64,000 nucleotides of DNA, taken from positions 806,001-870,000 of the forward strand of contig NZ_CP036262.1 of NCBI RefSeq assembly GCF_007741495.1, given 5' to 3'. The translations under genes and the position numbers were made by a program. Below, in pieces: positions 26,907 to 35,181 of this stretch. Under the pieces are notes generated by a model. That model made no database searches, was not told the origin of the DNA, and saw only the letters and a list, made by a program, of their open reading frames with translations. Position 1 is the stretch's first letter. The number at the start of each line of letters is the position of its first letter. The DNA is from Roseimaritima multifibrata (GTDB lineage: Bacteria; Planctomycetota; Planctomycetia; Pirellulales; Pirellulaceae).

Positions 26907-27009
26907 GCCATGCGGGCTCTCGAAGCTCACATGACACACGTCAGGCCAGCATTTGCTCTCCGCACAGGCGGAACAATTTGCTCGAATCCAAGGCTATTTG
27001 CCGCCAATG

Positions 27010-27679
27010 CTACTCATTGAAATCGACGTCATATGCGACTGGACCGCGGAAGTTGAAAGCGATCTTGAAACGAACTCGACTGTCGTAGATCACTTCTCGC
27101 CACGAGTCATCTAAAAAATTAGTTTCGTGGGCAAATAGCAACTCATGAGTCTTGTCGCATTTAATGAAGCACGCGGTTGCAAGCATGTTTCCGATTCGCC
27201 CATGAAATATCTCGTCCAAAGGGAAATGATGCTTGCGTCGCTCTGACACTGTAACACGTGCCGTAGCTAATTCAGCAAAAAAAAGTTGTGCTTCCTTGTG
27301 CCCCTTCATTATGTACACCTGCCTGGCATGCATCAGCTGGGCGTCATAGTTTTTGTCGCCGGGAGTAAACGCCCGCCTCAAGTGGTAAAGGAGATCCTGT
27401 TCGCTCGCATCCGGCTTTTCTCGCAGGATACAGCTCAGCAGAAAGTGCAATCGGGGTTCGTGTTCGTTATAGGAAAGAGCCTTTCGCACAATGGTCTCGG
27501 CACCTTTGTTGTCTCCAGAACCGAGTCTCGCGCGAGTGAGGCTAATCGCAACGTGCAGGTTTTTGGGATTGGCATCAAACGCTTTTTCTAATGTCGACAG
27601 CAATCGCTCGGTTTGGCTCAAGAACCTTGCTAGCTCCGCTTCTGTAGAAAGCAGGAACTGCTCATTTGGATTGGCTCGC
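27010..27679 (-). pseudogene. 3' part of the IS-split SIR2-NTPase-TPR gene
   Basis: The C-terminal 222 codons of the gene whose 5' part lies at 28953-31387. The frame is open from the IS junction: after the shared CGC the minus strand reads RANPNEQFLLSTEAEL, then FLSQTERLLSTLEKAFDANP, which joins the upstream AKHKR in frame. It encodes TPR-like helices (NLHVAISLTRARLGSGDNKG, EPRLHFLLSCILREKP, DAQLMHARQVYIMKG) and a mixed alpha/beta end (RVRFKIAFNFRGPVAYDVDF). A TTG at 27621 could in principle start a 203-aa fragment, but there is no evidence that it is used. Composition is less GC-rich than the flanking operons, consistent with transfer. Confidence 0.85.
27677..27679. repeat. Target-site duplication, left copy (CGC)
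   Basis: CGC directly outside the left IS end (GCTCGC|TGAGG); matched by CGC at 28953-28955. Three base pairs is usual for several IS3-family groups. Confidence 0.85.
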
Positions 27680-27715
27680 TGAGGTGGTGCCGGTTTTGGG
27701 GGCCACCGGGAAGCT
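27680..27715. repeat. Left terminal inverted repeat of the IS
   Basis: 36 bp beginning TGAGGTGGTGCC; it matches the right end with one difference (G at 27708 against A in the complement of the right end). Confidence 0.93.
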
Positions 27716-27723
27716 TGCGCCGC

Positions 27724-28617
27724 TCATGCGGCGGCTTCGTACTGTGTCGGCGTGAGGTAGCCGAGAGATGAATGTCGGCGATCGGTGTTGTAGTACTGGA
27801 TGTACTCAGTCAACTCGCGTTTTGCGATCGCCATACTCAGGTATTCGGCCATACCCATTTCAGTCTTGAGAGTTCCGAAGCATGATTCCATAAATGCATT
27901 GTCGTAGCAGTCGCCCGCACGACTCATGCTCTGTCGCATTGATGCACGAGAGAGAATTCCACGATACCGCTTTCCTGCATATTGGCCACCACGGTCAGTG
28001 TGGTGAATCAATCCTGCCGAAGGCTGCACAGCTCGAATCGATCGCTGAAGAGCTGTCACAGCGAGTTGTTCAGTCATGTCATCGCGGAAATCCCATCCAA
28101 CAATCCGGCGTGAATAGCGATCCATCAGCGTGGCAAGATATCCAAAACCAATACCATCGACGGGAATGTACGTAATGTCGCCTACCCAAAGTTGACCAAA
28201 GGTGGTCGGTTCTAGCAGATCCAGCAAAAGGTTAGGACTGTACCCAAGCCGATGTCGACTTTCGGTGGTTCGCGGCTTAAACGATTTCGGCTGAATCGCG
28301 CGAAGTCCTGCATCTTCCATGAGTTTTGACACTCTGCGACGGCCGCAATGAATGTCCATTGTCTTCAGTTCCTCAACGATTCGACGGCTGCCATAGCGGC
28401 GTTTATGCTTTCGGAAGACCGCAGTGACGATCGGCAGTAACGCGGCATCAGACTCATCGCGCTCCGAGCCTCCGGAACGCTGCCAGGCTTGAAAGGAAGA
28501 CCGATTGAGCGATAGGAAATCACAGACCTCTCGCTCGGATGCTATCTGCAGCTGGACAATCGACGCGGCAGCGGGATAGATTTCGGCTACTCGTTGCGGC
28601 CGAAAATGATTAACGCT
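27724..28617 (-). CDS. IS3-family transposase OrfB (DDE catalytic domain)
   Basis: 297 codons in the -1 frame relative to orfA, entered at the A7 run (28617-28623). It carries an HTH_21-like block (FRKHKRRYGSRRIVEEL) and the retroviral-integrase-type DDE core: WVGDITYIP, HHTDRGGQY and NAFMESCFGTLKTE supply the two Asp and the Glu, and YYNTDRRHSSLGYLTP is the typical C-terminus. No independent start with a good ribosome-binding site is evident, so it is expressed as OrfAB (about 382 aa) by frameshifting. Annotating only from ATG 28359 would remove the first third. Confidence 0.93.
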   Translation of the reverse strand, partial: SVNHFRPQRVAEIYPAAASIVQLQIASEREVCDFLSLNRSSFQAWQRSGGSERDESDAALLPIVTAVFRKHKRRYGSRRIVEELKTMDIHCGRRRVSKLMEDAGLRAIQPKSFKPRTTESRHRLGYSPNLLLDLLEPTTFGQLWVGDITYIPVDGIGFGYLATLMDRYSRRIVGWDFRDDMTEQLAVTALQRSIRAVQPSAGLIHHTDRGGQYAGKRYRGILSRASMRQSMSRAGDCYDNAFMESCFGTLKTEMGMAEYLSMAIAKRELTEYIQYYNTDRRHSSLGYLTPTQYEAAA

Positions 28618-28871
28618 TTTTTTAAGACGTCGCGCTCCCGCTCGACGCGACGCAACTGATTCTCCAGCTCTTTGACCCGATCATCCATCGCGTCGGCCAC
28701 CGGGCCTGCGGCTGTCAACTGCTGCTGTTTCCACCGACGGACGATGGTTGGGCAGGTAATGCCCAGACGTTCTGCCACCGACTTTGCGGAGTGCCCATCG
28801 AGGAGCATTTGAACTGCCTCTCGCTTAAAGTCTTCATCGTAAACCCGTCGCGTTTTTGCTTTCTTGGCCAT
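28587..28871 (-). CDS. IS3-family OrfA (helix-turn-helix)
   Basis: 94 aa. It has HTH_Tnp_1 features: YDEDFKREAVQMLLDG, SVAERLGITCPTIVRRWKQQ (the helix-turn-helix that binds the IS ends) and a C-terminal leucine-zipper-like helix (VKELENQLRRVERERDVLKKAL). It overlaps orfB, and its last codons run through the slippery A7 sequence. Start ATG 28871, about 80 nt inside the right IS end. Confidence 0.94.
   Translation of the reverse strand: MAKKAKTRRVYDEDFKREAVQMLLDGHSAKSVAERLGITCPTIVRRWKQQQLTAAGPVADAMDDRVKELENQLRRVERERDVLKKALIIFGRNE
28617..28623 (-). promoter_or_regulatory. Programmed -1 frameshift site (A7)
   Basis: The minus strand reads TTA AAA AAA GCG in the orfA frame. Slipping one base back gives AGC GTT AAT CAT, which opens the full orfB frame down to 27724. 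A6G/A7 slippery sequences are standard in IS3-family elements; use here is inferred. Confidence 0.75.
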
Positions 28872-28916
28872 CCATGATCCCCAGGAGCTTGTGGTTGATA
28901 GTCATACCAAATTTTT

Positions 28917-28952
28917 AGCTTCCTGGTGGCCCCCAAAACCGGCACCACCTCA
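28917..28952. repeat. Right terminal inverted repeat of the IS
   Basis: Ends CCACCTCA on the plus strand, the inverse of the left end; 35 of 36 positions pair. Confidence 0.93.
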
Positions 28953-28955
28953 CGC
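28953..28955. repeat. Target-site duplication, right copy (CGC)
   Basis: CGC directly after the right IS end (CCTCA|CGC); pairs with 27677-27679. Confidence 0.85.
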
Positions 28956-31387
28956 TTGTGTTTGGCAAGTTCGGTCTCAAGTGACTTGAGCTGTCTCGCC
29001 AAGGATTCGTCAGACGTATCTTCGGTGGCTAAGGCAAGCTTCAACTGCTCCATCTTTATTTTGACTAGCGTGTTGCGTGAGTATTTGGTGTACCCAGAGC
29101 GGGCGACAAGAGACCGACATGCTTCATTTGCTTCTGAAAGGTATTTAGCCTTGCGCAACGGTGATCGCTCATTCCGCGCTCGATTGAATGCTAACTCGGC
29201 AAAACTGTGAAGTATCGTCGGATTATTGGGGGCGAGCCTCTTGGCTTCAACAAGCAATGTCTCTGCCTCTTTTAGATGTGGTGACGGATGCTTCATCTCG
29301 TACAGCGACTGCTGATGAATTACGACTGCATCTTTCGAGGATTTCTCACAGGCAATGTCATAGATCAACCTTGCGTCTGCTCTGTTCTTCGAGAGCTCCA
29401 GAACAGTGCGATGGTTTATGAGTTGGTAGAAGGCCTCTCGATCTGCCGAATAGTCCAGATCAAGAAAACGAAGGCACTTCAGCACAGCCTCAAGACGTTC
29501 AGTGGCGTCGTTGATCGCGTCGTGATAGACCATGTCAGCGATTTGCGAATGCCGAGCTACGTAAGAATAATCCCTGCCATTGTCGCCACCGATGACACGC
29601 ACAATGCGTTCCAGGGGAGCGAGGAACCTATCGGAGAATTCGGCGAATCCCACGCCGTGTATTCGGGAAATCAGTCCCGCCCTGACTGGTGTCTTCAAAC
29701 GGTAGAGAACACAGATTGTCTTGTAAATTTGGCGTGCTTCGTCCGGTTGCACTCCTCGGAACTCGTCACAGATTATTTCACGAAAGCTGAGAGCGTGAGT
29801 TGCCTCATGCAAAGCGACAAGAAGCTGTCGTCCAGAGTGTTCGCTGAACTCCTTGAAACGCTCTTCCTCGGATTTTGGCTCTAACTCCCCCAAACACTTA
29901 TGTGTATCAAGCAACGATAGCAAGCCTCGTATTTCTCGCTCAGAAAGGTAGGTGAGTTCGTAATCTTCATCGACTAGTTCCTCAAGCTCAAGACGTCGTG
30001 AGTTGAACTCACTCTGGCGAACGCTACCGACCACGAGTATGTGAACCCCTGCATCCGAGGCATACTCAAGCAAAGTGGTTAGCTCACGATGCACACGCAA
30101 TACATCATCGACAAAGAGTACAATTTGCTCTTGAATTGCTCGAGCGATTTCGATGACCGCACTAGGAGTTAGCTCTCCAAGCTCTTTCAAGAACAGACAC
30201 GGCATCTCAAATTCACGTGCGATCTCCCAGGCAAGCCTTTTCATTGTGATGGACTTGCCTGATCCAGCATGCCCTTTTAGCAGAACGAATGATGCATTTG
30301 GGGGTTCAGACGAAGCTATTTGGTCTACAACATGCCGTTCGAGAATCGTGTCCGTAATTCGTCTTCGCACATCTAGCGATGCGTCAATGGCCCCCCAACC
30401 GTTATCGGCGGCTTGGTAAAAGCTCTCTGGTTTTACCGTATCGACGGACTTGATGTCGTTAACGACATCGACGTCAGCTTCTATGAAAAGCTTTGCGCGT
30501 TCAGAGAATTTCTCTCCTGGAGGAAGTCGTGAATTTAAGTAGTTGTTCGGTTCTGAGTGGGACGCGGCGACTATCCCTCGAAAAACTGACCCGACGCTCG
30601 CATCAAGCTCGCGCACGAAGGAGTCGAAGTCCATTTTAATGGCGGTTATTCTTTTCGATTCCCAAAGACTTACTTGCTCGCTGCGAAAACCAGGGCCGAC
30701 GAGATAAAAACGCGGGCGGCTTGATCGCATCTCCGAATCGAGCTCATTTAGCAACCTTCTCAAATCCTTGTCCTGGAGACTGTAGCCAACAAAAAGTACA
30801 GGGAACTCGGATGCCCATTCTTTGAGTCGGGAAAAAAGGCGATTGCGATTTTCCCGAAACTGTTCGTATTGATCGGACGTCAATATCAGGGGGAGACTCT
30901 CATCGTTGGGGATTGAGAGACACCCGTGAAGCTTCATATACGCGACTGCGTTGCTCGCTTTCAGCTTTGTTTCGATAGGATCTCCGTCTCGATAGATCGG
31001 CTTCAGTAGCTGGACCGGATTTAAAGCCTGTTCATATGCACGCTCTAGGACCAAATCGTAGTTTGTCGTCGCGATTCCGTGCCAACGAAAGGAAGCTAGC
31101 TTCAAATGAGAAGGCGTCGGCTGAAAGCGATTGAAAAAGTCAGCGACAAAATTTTGCACCTTACTGAAGTTATGTTGGCTGATCGCGAGTTCGGCAACTT
31201 CTTCAAGCCCAAATCCGACGTAATCGTTACTTAAAAACTCTTTCGCCAGGATATCCGCGAGACCTTGCCCGGTTGGAGGTTTCTCGCCGTTGGGGAGCTG
31301 GCAGCTCATGGATGCTCCAGCACCCAGAAATAGCACAGCATTACCAGACTCGACCTCGTTTTTTAGTGCGTTCGTAATCTCGCTCAT
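28953..31387 (-). pseudogene. 5' part of SIR2-P-loop NTPase-TPR protein, interrupted by the IS
   Basis: ATG 31387 is preceded by GAGGAAAAA. The first 811 codons are native; an open frame then runs 79 codons into the IS, giving a chimeric end. Residues 1-270 are a SIR2-like NAD-binding domain: LFLGAGAS (20-27), IATTNYD (105-111), MKLHGCL with the catalytic-type His154, and FVGYSLQDKDLR (199-210). Residues 365-600 are a P-loop NTPase: GHAGSGKS Walker A (372-379), VLFVDDV Walker B (423-429) and VVGSVRQSEF. A helical region follows, with TPR-like repeats from about 680 (APNNPTILHSFAELAFNRAR). Joined to the 3' part the protein is 1,033 aa. SIR2-STAND proteins such as Avs5 deplete NAD+ on phage infection; that role here is inferred. 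Confidence 0.9.
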
Positions 31388-31770
31388 TTTTTCCTCAAAG
31401 AATATTGGTGCATTTTCTATTTTGCGCGTTGAACTGTCATTTTCATAGCGTCGGCCATGTGCCGCGGCGACGGAGCAGGAACAAAGCTATGGAGGAAGCA
31501 ACGTTCCGCGAACGCGATTAAGATTTCCATCGGGGGAAGAAAACGTACTGGGGATGAAAAGACACGCGGACTCCTTGTCAAACATTTAGAGTCGGTTTCA
31601 CTGCTCCGGTGGCCGACACCGGAGCGGGTAATGAGTGCCTTCTCTCAGTGGCTGGCACCTTGGGGGCGACCGATTACAATTCGGCGAAAGGCAGTTGCTT
31701 GGATGGATCTGTGTTCTAGTCCGCTGAATCGTTTCTGCCATTACTTCGTAATTGAAATAGTGAGACTTGT
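31388..31770. other. Intergenic region at the right side of the island
   Basis: The AT-richer stretch 31388-31445 probably contains the promoter of the SIR2 gene. The rest holds the 31603-31625 hairpin; open frames here lack protein character. Confidence 0.4.
31603..31625. repeat. 23-nt hairpin, right side of the island
   Basis: Perfect arms GCTCCGGTG / CACCGGAGC with loop GCCGA, the reverse complement of 26661-26683. Confidence 0.8.
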
Positions 31771-32085
31771 GTGGATTTTCCCGTAATCGTGACAGCCATC
31801 TTTGGAGCTTTTGTCGTCTTTGGAGGAGTCATGGGCTATGTCAAAGCGGCAAGCAGGGCGTCTTTGATCGCGGGCAGCATCACTGGCGGACTCCTTCTGC
31901 TCTCCGCGTTTCTAATTTCGAGAGGCAGCACCGCAGGGACCATTCTAGGGTTGGCTGTTTCGCTGCTGTTGCTTAGCCAGTTTGCCCCTTCACTGCTGAA
32001 GAAGTTCAAGGTAATGCCAAACCTGTTGATGGTCGTCTTGGGATGCATCACCGTCGGCACGCTGATTTTCAGTTTTTTCAAATAG
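31771..32085 (+). CDS. TMEM14/UPF0136-like small membrane protein
   Basis: 104 aa starting at GTG 31771; the next in-frame ATG would remove the first helix. Four hydrophobic segments: PVIVTAIFGAFVVFGGVMGY, SLIAGSITGGLLLLSAFLI, AGTILGLAVSLLLLSQF and LLMVVLGCITVGTLIFSFF. The pattern GGVMGYVKAASRASLIAGSI matches the family signature (GxxGYxKxxSxxSLxxG). These proteins lie in the inner membrane; the bacterial function is unknown. It is monocistronic as far as can be seen and marks the return to core chromosome after the island. Confidence 0.85.
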   Translation: MDFPVIVTAIFGAFVVFGGVMGYVKAASRASLIAGSITGGLLLLSAFLISRGSTAGTILGLAVSLLLLSQFAPSLLKKFKVMPNLLMVVLGCITVGTLIFSFFK

Positions 32086-32442
32086 GTTCCAGATAGCGGC
32101 GGGGAATCAAAGCGGTTCGAGGAAACTCGGCACCGCCCATTGCCTGCTGGAAAGCAATGGGATCCGACCTCGCAATGAATTTGCAGCACGCGATTAACCT
32201 AAATGCGGCGACGCGAACTGGTAGCCCGGAGGGCGGCAGATACTTGCCGGCGGTGTGAGCCGCCGGAGTGGAGAGCGCGAAAAGAAAAGCCCAGCGGGCG
32301 ACAGAACAGAACGAGAAAGATATTGGTGGCAAAAAAAACGATAATTGCTCTACATTTCCCGCTACGGACGTGCAATTTGCAAATGCCCGATTTGCAATCC
32401 TCCAAGCCACTTTCGGCGGCAACAGGCTGAGCGCGTCCGCCT
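32086..32442. other. Intergenic, convergent gene ends
   Basis: Lies between the 3' ends of the TMEM14-like gene (plus) and the 32443-32889 gene (minus). Short open frames on both strands have no protein character; no clear terminator or RNA is visible. Confidence 0.4.
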
Positions 32443-32889
32443 CTATTTCTCGGGGAATCCGACCTCGGCGACGCCTCTTGCTCCACTTGGCAATTGGGCG
32501 GTGACGTTTACTTCGGTGATCGGGTAACGCCCGGGGACAAACGTCTGGTTGCTTTTGGTTTTGAAAATCCCCTGCGGTAAGACAAGGGTCTCGCCCGATT
32601 TAAGCGGCGATGCCTGGTAGAGAAAATACTGCCCGTTCAGATCTAGTGTCAGCAGCGGAAGGTCGAAATCGGCCGTGTTTTCGACCACGACGACTTCGGT
32701 CAATACGGCGCCTCGGCCCCCTAGGGCTTCAACGGGCCTCCGATCTAGGGTGACTTGCACCGGAAGCGGATTGTCGTGACCGCTGCCATAGAACAGAGAG
32801 TAAAGCACCAGTAGCGTTAGGGTTAACAATGAAGCTCCCATCAGCGAGAGCGTGAGGGCTCGAGACGAAACTTGCGGTCCAGGACGCAT
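32443..32889 (-). CDS. Membrane-anchored uncharacterised protein, 148 aa
   Basis: ATG 32889. One membrane segment near residues 13-33 (LSLMGASLLTLTLLVLYSLF) after a short basic N-terminus, then an extracytoplasmic beta-rich domain: AVLTEVVVVENTADFDLPLL, NGQYFLYQASPLKSGETLVL, and a C-terminus PGRYPITEVNVTAQLPSGAR. The pattern of transcripts near ENTxDxDLPxLxLxLNGQYFLY is common to planctomycete hypothetical proteins. No function can be assigned; it appears to be a single gene. Confidence 0.75.
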   Translation of the reverse strand: MRPGPQVSSRALTLSLMGASLLTLTLLVLYSLFYGSGHDNPLPVQVTLDRRPVEALGGRGAVLTEVVVVENTADFDLPLLTLDLNGQYFLYQASPLKSGETLVLPQGIFKTKSNQTFVPGRYPITEVNVTAQLPSGARGVAEVGFPEK

Positions 32890-33286
32890 GCGAGACTCAA
32901 ATCAACCGGGGACAAAACTGGGAATACGGAGTATATTCTCCTAACAAACAGTTTAGTCCTCCTTTCCCCATACTGGCGATAGGGTGCTTGTGGCTGTTGT
33001 TTCCATCCGTGTCTCCATTTTGTTTCTGGGCTGTGAATTTTTGGGTGTCGCCTTTCACTGAGCGAAAGAGGCGTCCGCTGATGTTGCTTTTGCTACGCAG
33101 AAGGAACGCTAGCGAAGTCGGTCAACTTAAATTCACAGTCGATTTGCGAACGGGGACGCCATTTCCGTGGTTTCGAATCTTGCGACAGGCCTGTCACACG
33201 TCGGGTTTCGCGTTTTCTGCTAAAACTGAGGAAGTGGCCAAAACAATAGTCCGCTGGCGATGTTCCTTACATTGGTTTGAATTTCA
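32890..33286. other. Intergenic, divergent promoters
   Basis: About 400 bp between divergent genes. The plus-strand frame 32988-33290 has no protein character. Promoters for both genes are expected here, but I cannot point to one. No RNA structure was recognised. Confidence 0.4.
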
Positions 33287-34918
33287 ATGACGATCCTGCG
33301 AAGCTCGCAAATTCGATCTTGTTTCCGTTCGCCCCGGTTTTCCCTGGGAGGATTGCTGCTGGGGCTGGCGATTGTCGGTTGCAGTTCTTCGGATCGATTG
33401 GTGGAAGAGCCCGGGGATAACCCCGATTCGTCGATGACGCAATCGGCTCAAACACTTGCTTCAAATAGTCAGTCGGGTAAAACGCAGGGAGGCACGGCCG
33501 CGGCTCCAATTCCTGCTGGCCCCTCTTCTGCTGATTCGGCGTCGGCTGGCCCGACCTCGCCAGCGCCTGATCCGCCTTCGGTTGCCGATAACTCGGCGTC
33601 GCGGTTGCAGCTGCCAGCGACGGAAGATCCCAAAGAGCTGGTGTTGTTTCTGTCCGAGGTCGACCGAAACATGCAACTGGTGGCGACATTGCAAACCGAT
33701 TTAAAGACCAACGCCGGCGTCCAGAAGGAACTGAAGCGATTGTCGCAACTGAAGTTGGAAGCATCTTCTAGGCTTGCCGAAGATGGCAGTTTGCCTCCAG
33801 AGGCCCTGAAACAAGGCAAGCGAGGAAAATTGCAGGCTCTTTCCCATCTGGTTTCCCTGGGCGATTTGCAGGCGGTACCTCAATTGAAAGCGTACGCAGA
33901 GGAATTGTCGCAGAGTACCGACCCGACGTTGGCGGTGGAAAGTCGATTGGTATTGGTCGGATTTGCGATGGAGGATCTGCAGTCGGCCGACGATCCGCAG
34001 CCGGTCATCGATTTGATGCAGCAGTTAGCAAACAATGCGACCGTTTTGGACATGCCAGCTCTGATGACAATGGGACAGGCCCTGACCGGTCTGAAGCAGT
34101 ACGGCTATTCGGCTGCGGCACGAGAAGTTCGCGATTTGATGGTGCGCGCTTTCGAAAAACATCCCGATCCAAACATTCAAGCGCTTGCTGCGGATCTGGC
34201 GGGTTCCGAACGTTTTGATGTGATGGATGCACTCCGCCGAGATCTAGAGCAAGATGAGAACGTGACGGTTGCCCAGTGGCAACGGGCCGCGCAGCAACTG
34301 GTTCAAGAAGGGGCCGACGTTGCGGTGCTAAGATACCTTTCGGAAGCGGCTTTGCATTTTGAGGTGACTTCTTTGGATCAGTTTGCGAACGCGACTTACG
34401 AAACGATTCAGACCGGATTTGAGAACGTTCAGGATCCGATGCTGCGTGATGAACAACAGCTTGTTCTTCGTATGCACAAAGCCCGTACGGACATTATCGG
34501 AAAGCCTCTACAGGTCAATTTGCCGGACACTTCAGGAGCTGTCTTCGACTGGCAAGCCTATCGCGGGAAAGTGGTTTTGATGCCGATCTGGGCTGCCGAG
34601 CAACCGGAATCGATTTCGGTATTTCGTCAGTTGGAAACCCTGCGTGACAAGCATCGCGATGATCTCGCCTTGGTCGGCGTCAACGTCGATTTTCAAGACC
34701 AGTCGCTAAACCATTTTGAACGTGAAGTGAAACTGGATTGGCCTAGCCTGAGAAGCCCCGACCCAAGGCAACAGGGGATCGAAAATCCGATCGCGATTCA
34801 GACCGGCGTCACCTCGTTTCCATTTGTTGTTCTGATCGATCGGAAAGGAAACGTTTCCGATCTGTTCATGACCAACGTAGGGATCGAAAAAGCGGTCGAA
34901 AACCAGTTGGCGAAATAA
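33287..34918 (+). CDS. Lipoprotein with C-terminal thioredoxin-like (TlpA/AhpC-type) domain lacking CXXC
   Basis: A signal peptide ends in the lipobox LAIVGC (residues 27-32), so it is a predicted lipoprotein. A Ser/Pro/Ala-rich linker (about 35-115) leads to a helical middle (about 115-400). The C-terminal domain (about 404-543) follows the TlpA pattern: IGKPLQVNLPDTSGAVFDW, GKVVLMPIWAAEQPES, VGVNVDFQD, and TSFPFVVLIDRKGNV with the conserved cis-Pro. Where active TlpA proteins have WCxxC, this has WAAEQPES, with no cysteine. It is therefore probably not a thiol oxidoreductase but a structural or binding version. It stands alone between an intergenic region and a repeat. Confidence 0.87.
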   Translation: MTILRSSQIRSCFRSPRFSLGGLLLGLAIVGCSSSDRLVEEPGDNPDSSMTQSAQTLASNSQSGKTQGGTAAAPIPAGPSSADSASAGPTSPAPDPPSVADNSASRLQLPATEDPKELVLFLSEVDRNMQLVATLQTDLKTNAGVQKELKRLSQLKLEASSRLAEDGSLPPEALKQGKRGKLQALSHLVSLGDLQAVPQLKAYAEELSQSTDPTLAVESRLVLVGFAMEDLQSADDPQPVIDLMQQLANNATVLDMPALMTMGQALTGLKQYGYSAAAREVRDLMVRAFEKHPDPNIQALAADLAGSERFDVMDALRRDLEQDENVTVAQWQRAAQQLVQEGADVAVLRYLSEAALHFEVTSLDQFANATYETIQTGFENVQDPMLRDEQQLVLRMHKARTDIIGKPLQVNLPDTSGAVFDWQAYRGKVVLMPIWAAEQPESISVFRQLETLRDKHRDDLALVGVNVDFQDQSLNHFEREVKLDWPSLRSPDPRQQGIENPIAIQTGVTSFPFVVLIDRKGNVSDLFMTNVGIEKAVENQLAK

Positions 34919-34947
34919 CTAGCACCTCGCTGTTTGCCACCATCAAG

Positions 34948-35036
34948 TTTCTTAGCGGCAGGGCGCGAGCCGTCCGGCCGGGCGTTGGGTTTTTATGAGC
35001 TTCGTGCCGGACGGCTCGCGCCGTTCCGCTAAGAAA
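34948..35036. repeat. Large palindromic repeat
   Basis: 31-bp arms (34948-34978 and 35006-35036) pair at 29 positions around a 27-nt loop; the core is GAGCCGTCCGGC / GCCGGACGGCTC, flanked by TTTCTTAGCGG / CCGCTAAGAAA. It is the same family as the cluster at 3611-3835 and sits between two convergent gene ends, where it could end both transcripts. Confidence 0.85.
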
Positions 35037-35181
35037 GTAGACCGCATAGAGCCCAAGCCGCGCTCGCCCTCAGCGAAGCAGTACTCGTACTCCCTCCTCA
35101 CCGGCAAGCAAGTTTCGCGGCGGGCAACCCCGTCGTAACCTGCTCAGCCATACACCGTGGAATGCTTCTCTTTAACCCCGC

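Larger units (their letters stand above)
27680..28952 (-). mobile_element. IS3-family insertion sequence, 1,273 bp, complete
   Basis: Ends are TGAGGTGGTGCCGG...  and its inverse, with 36-bp terminal inverted repeats and a CGC duplication on both sides. It encodes orfA and orfB in the -1 arrangement of the family, with an A7 slippery run between them. Length, end sequence (TG...CA), duplication size and both proteins agree with IS3. It interrupts the SIR2-NTPase-TPR gene and is transcribed in the same direction as that gene. All catalytic residues are visible and the ends are almost identical, so it is probably recent and may still be mobile. The subgroup is not assigned. Confidence 0.96.

Noticed and set aside
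31457-31786. 109-codon plus-strand frame
   Set aside because: It runs through the 31603-31625 hairpin and into the TMEM14-like gene in another frame; the LRWPTPE segment is just the hairpin's translation and also appears in the frame at 26470-26700.
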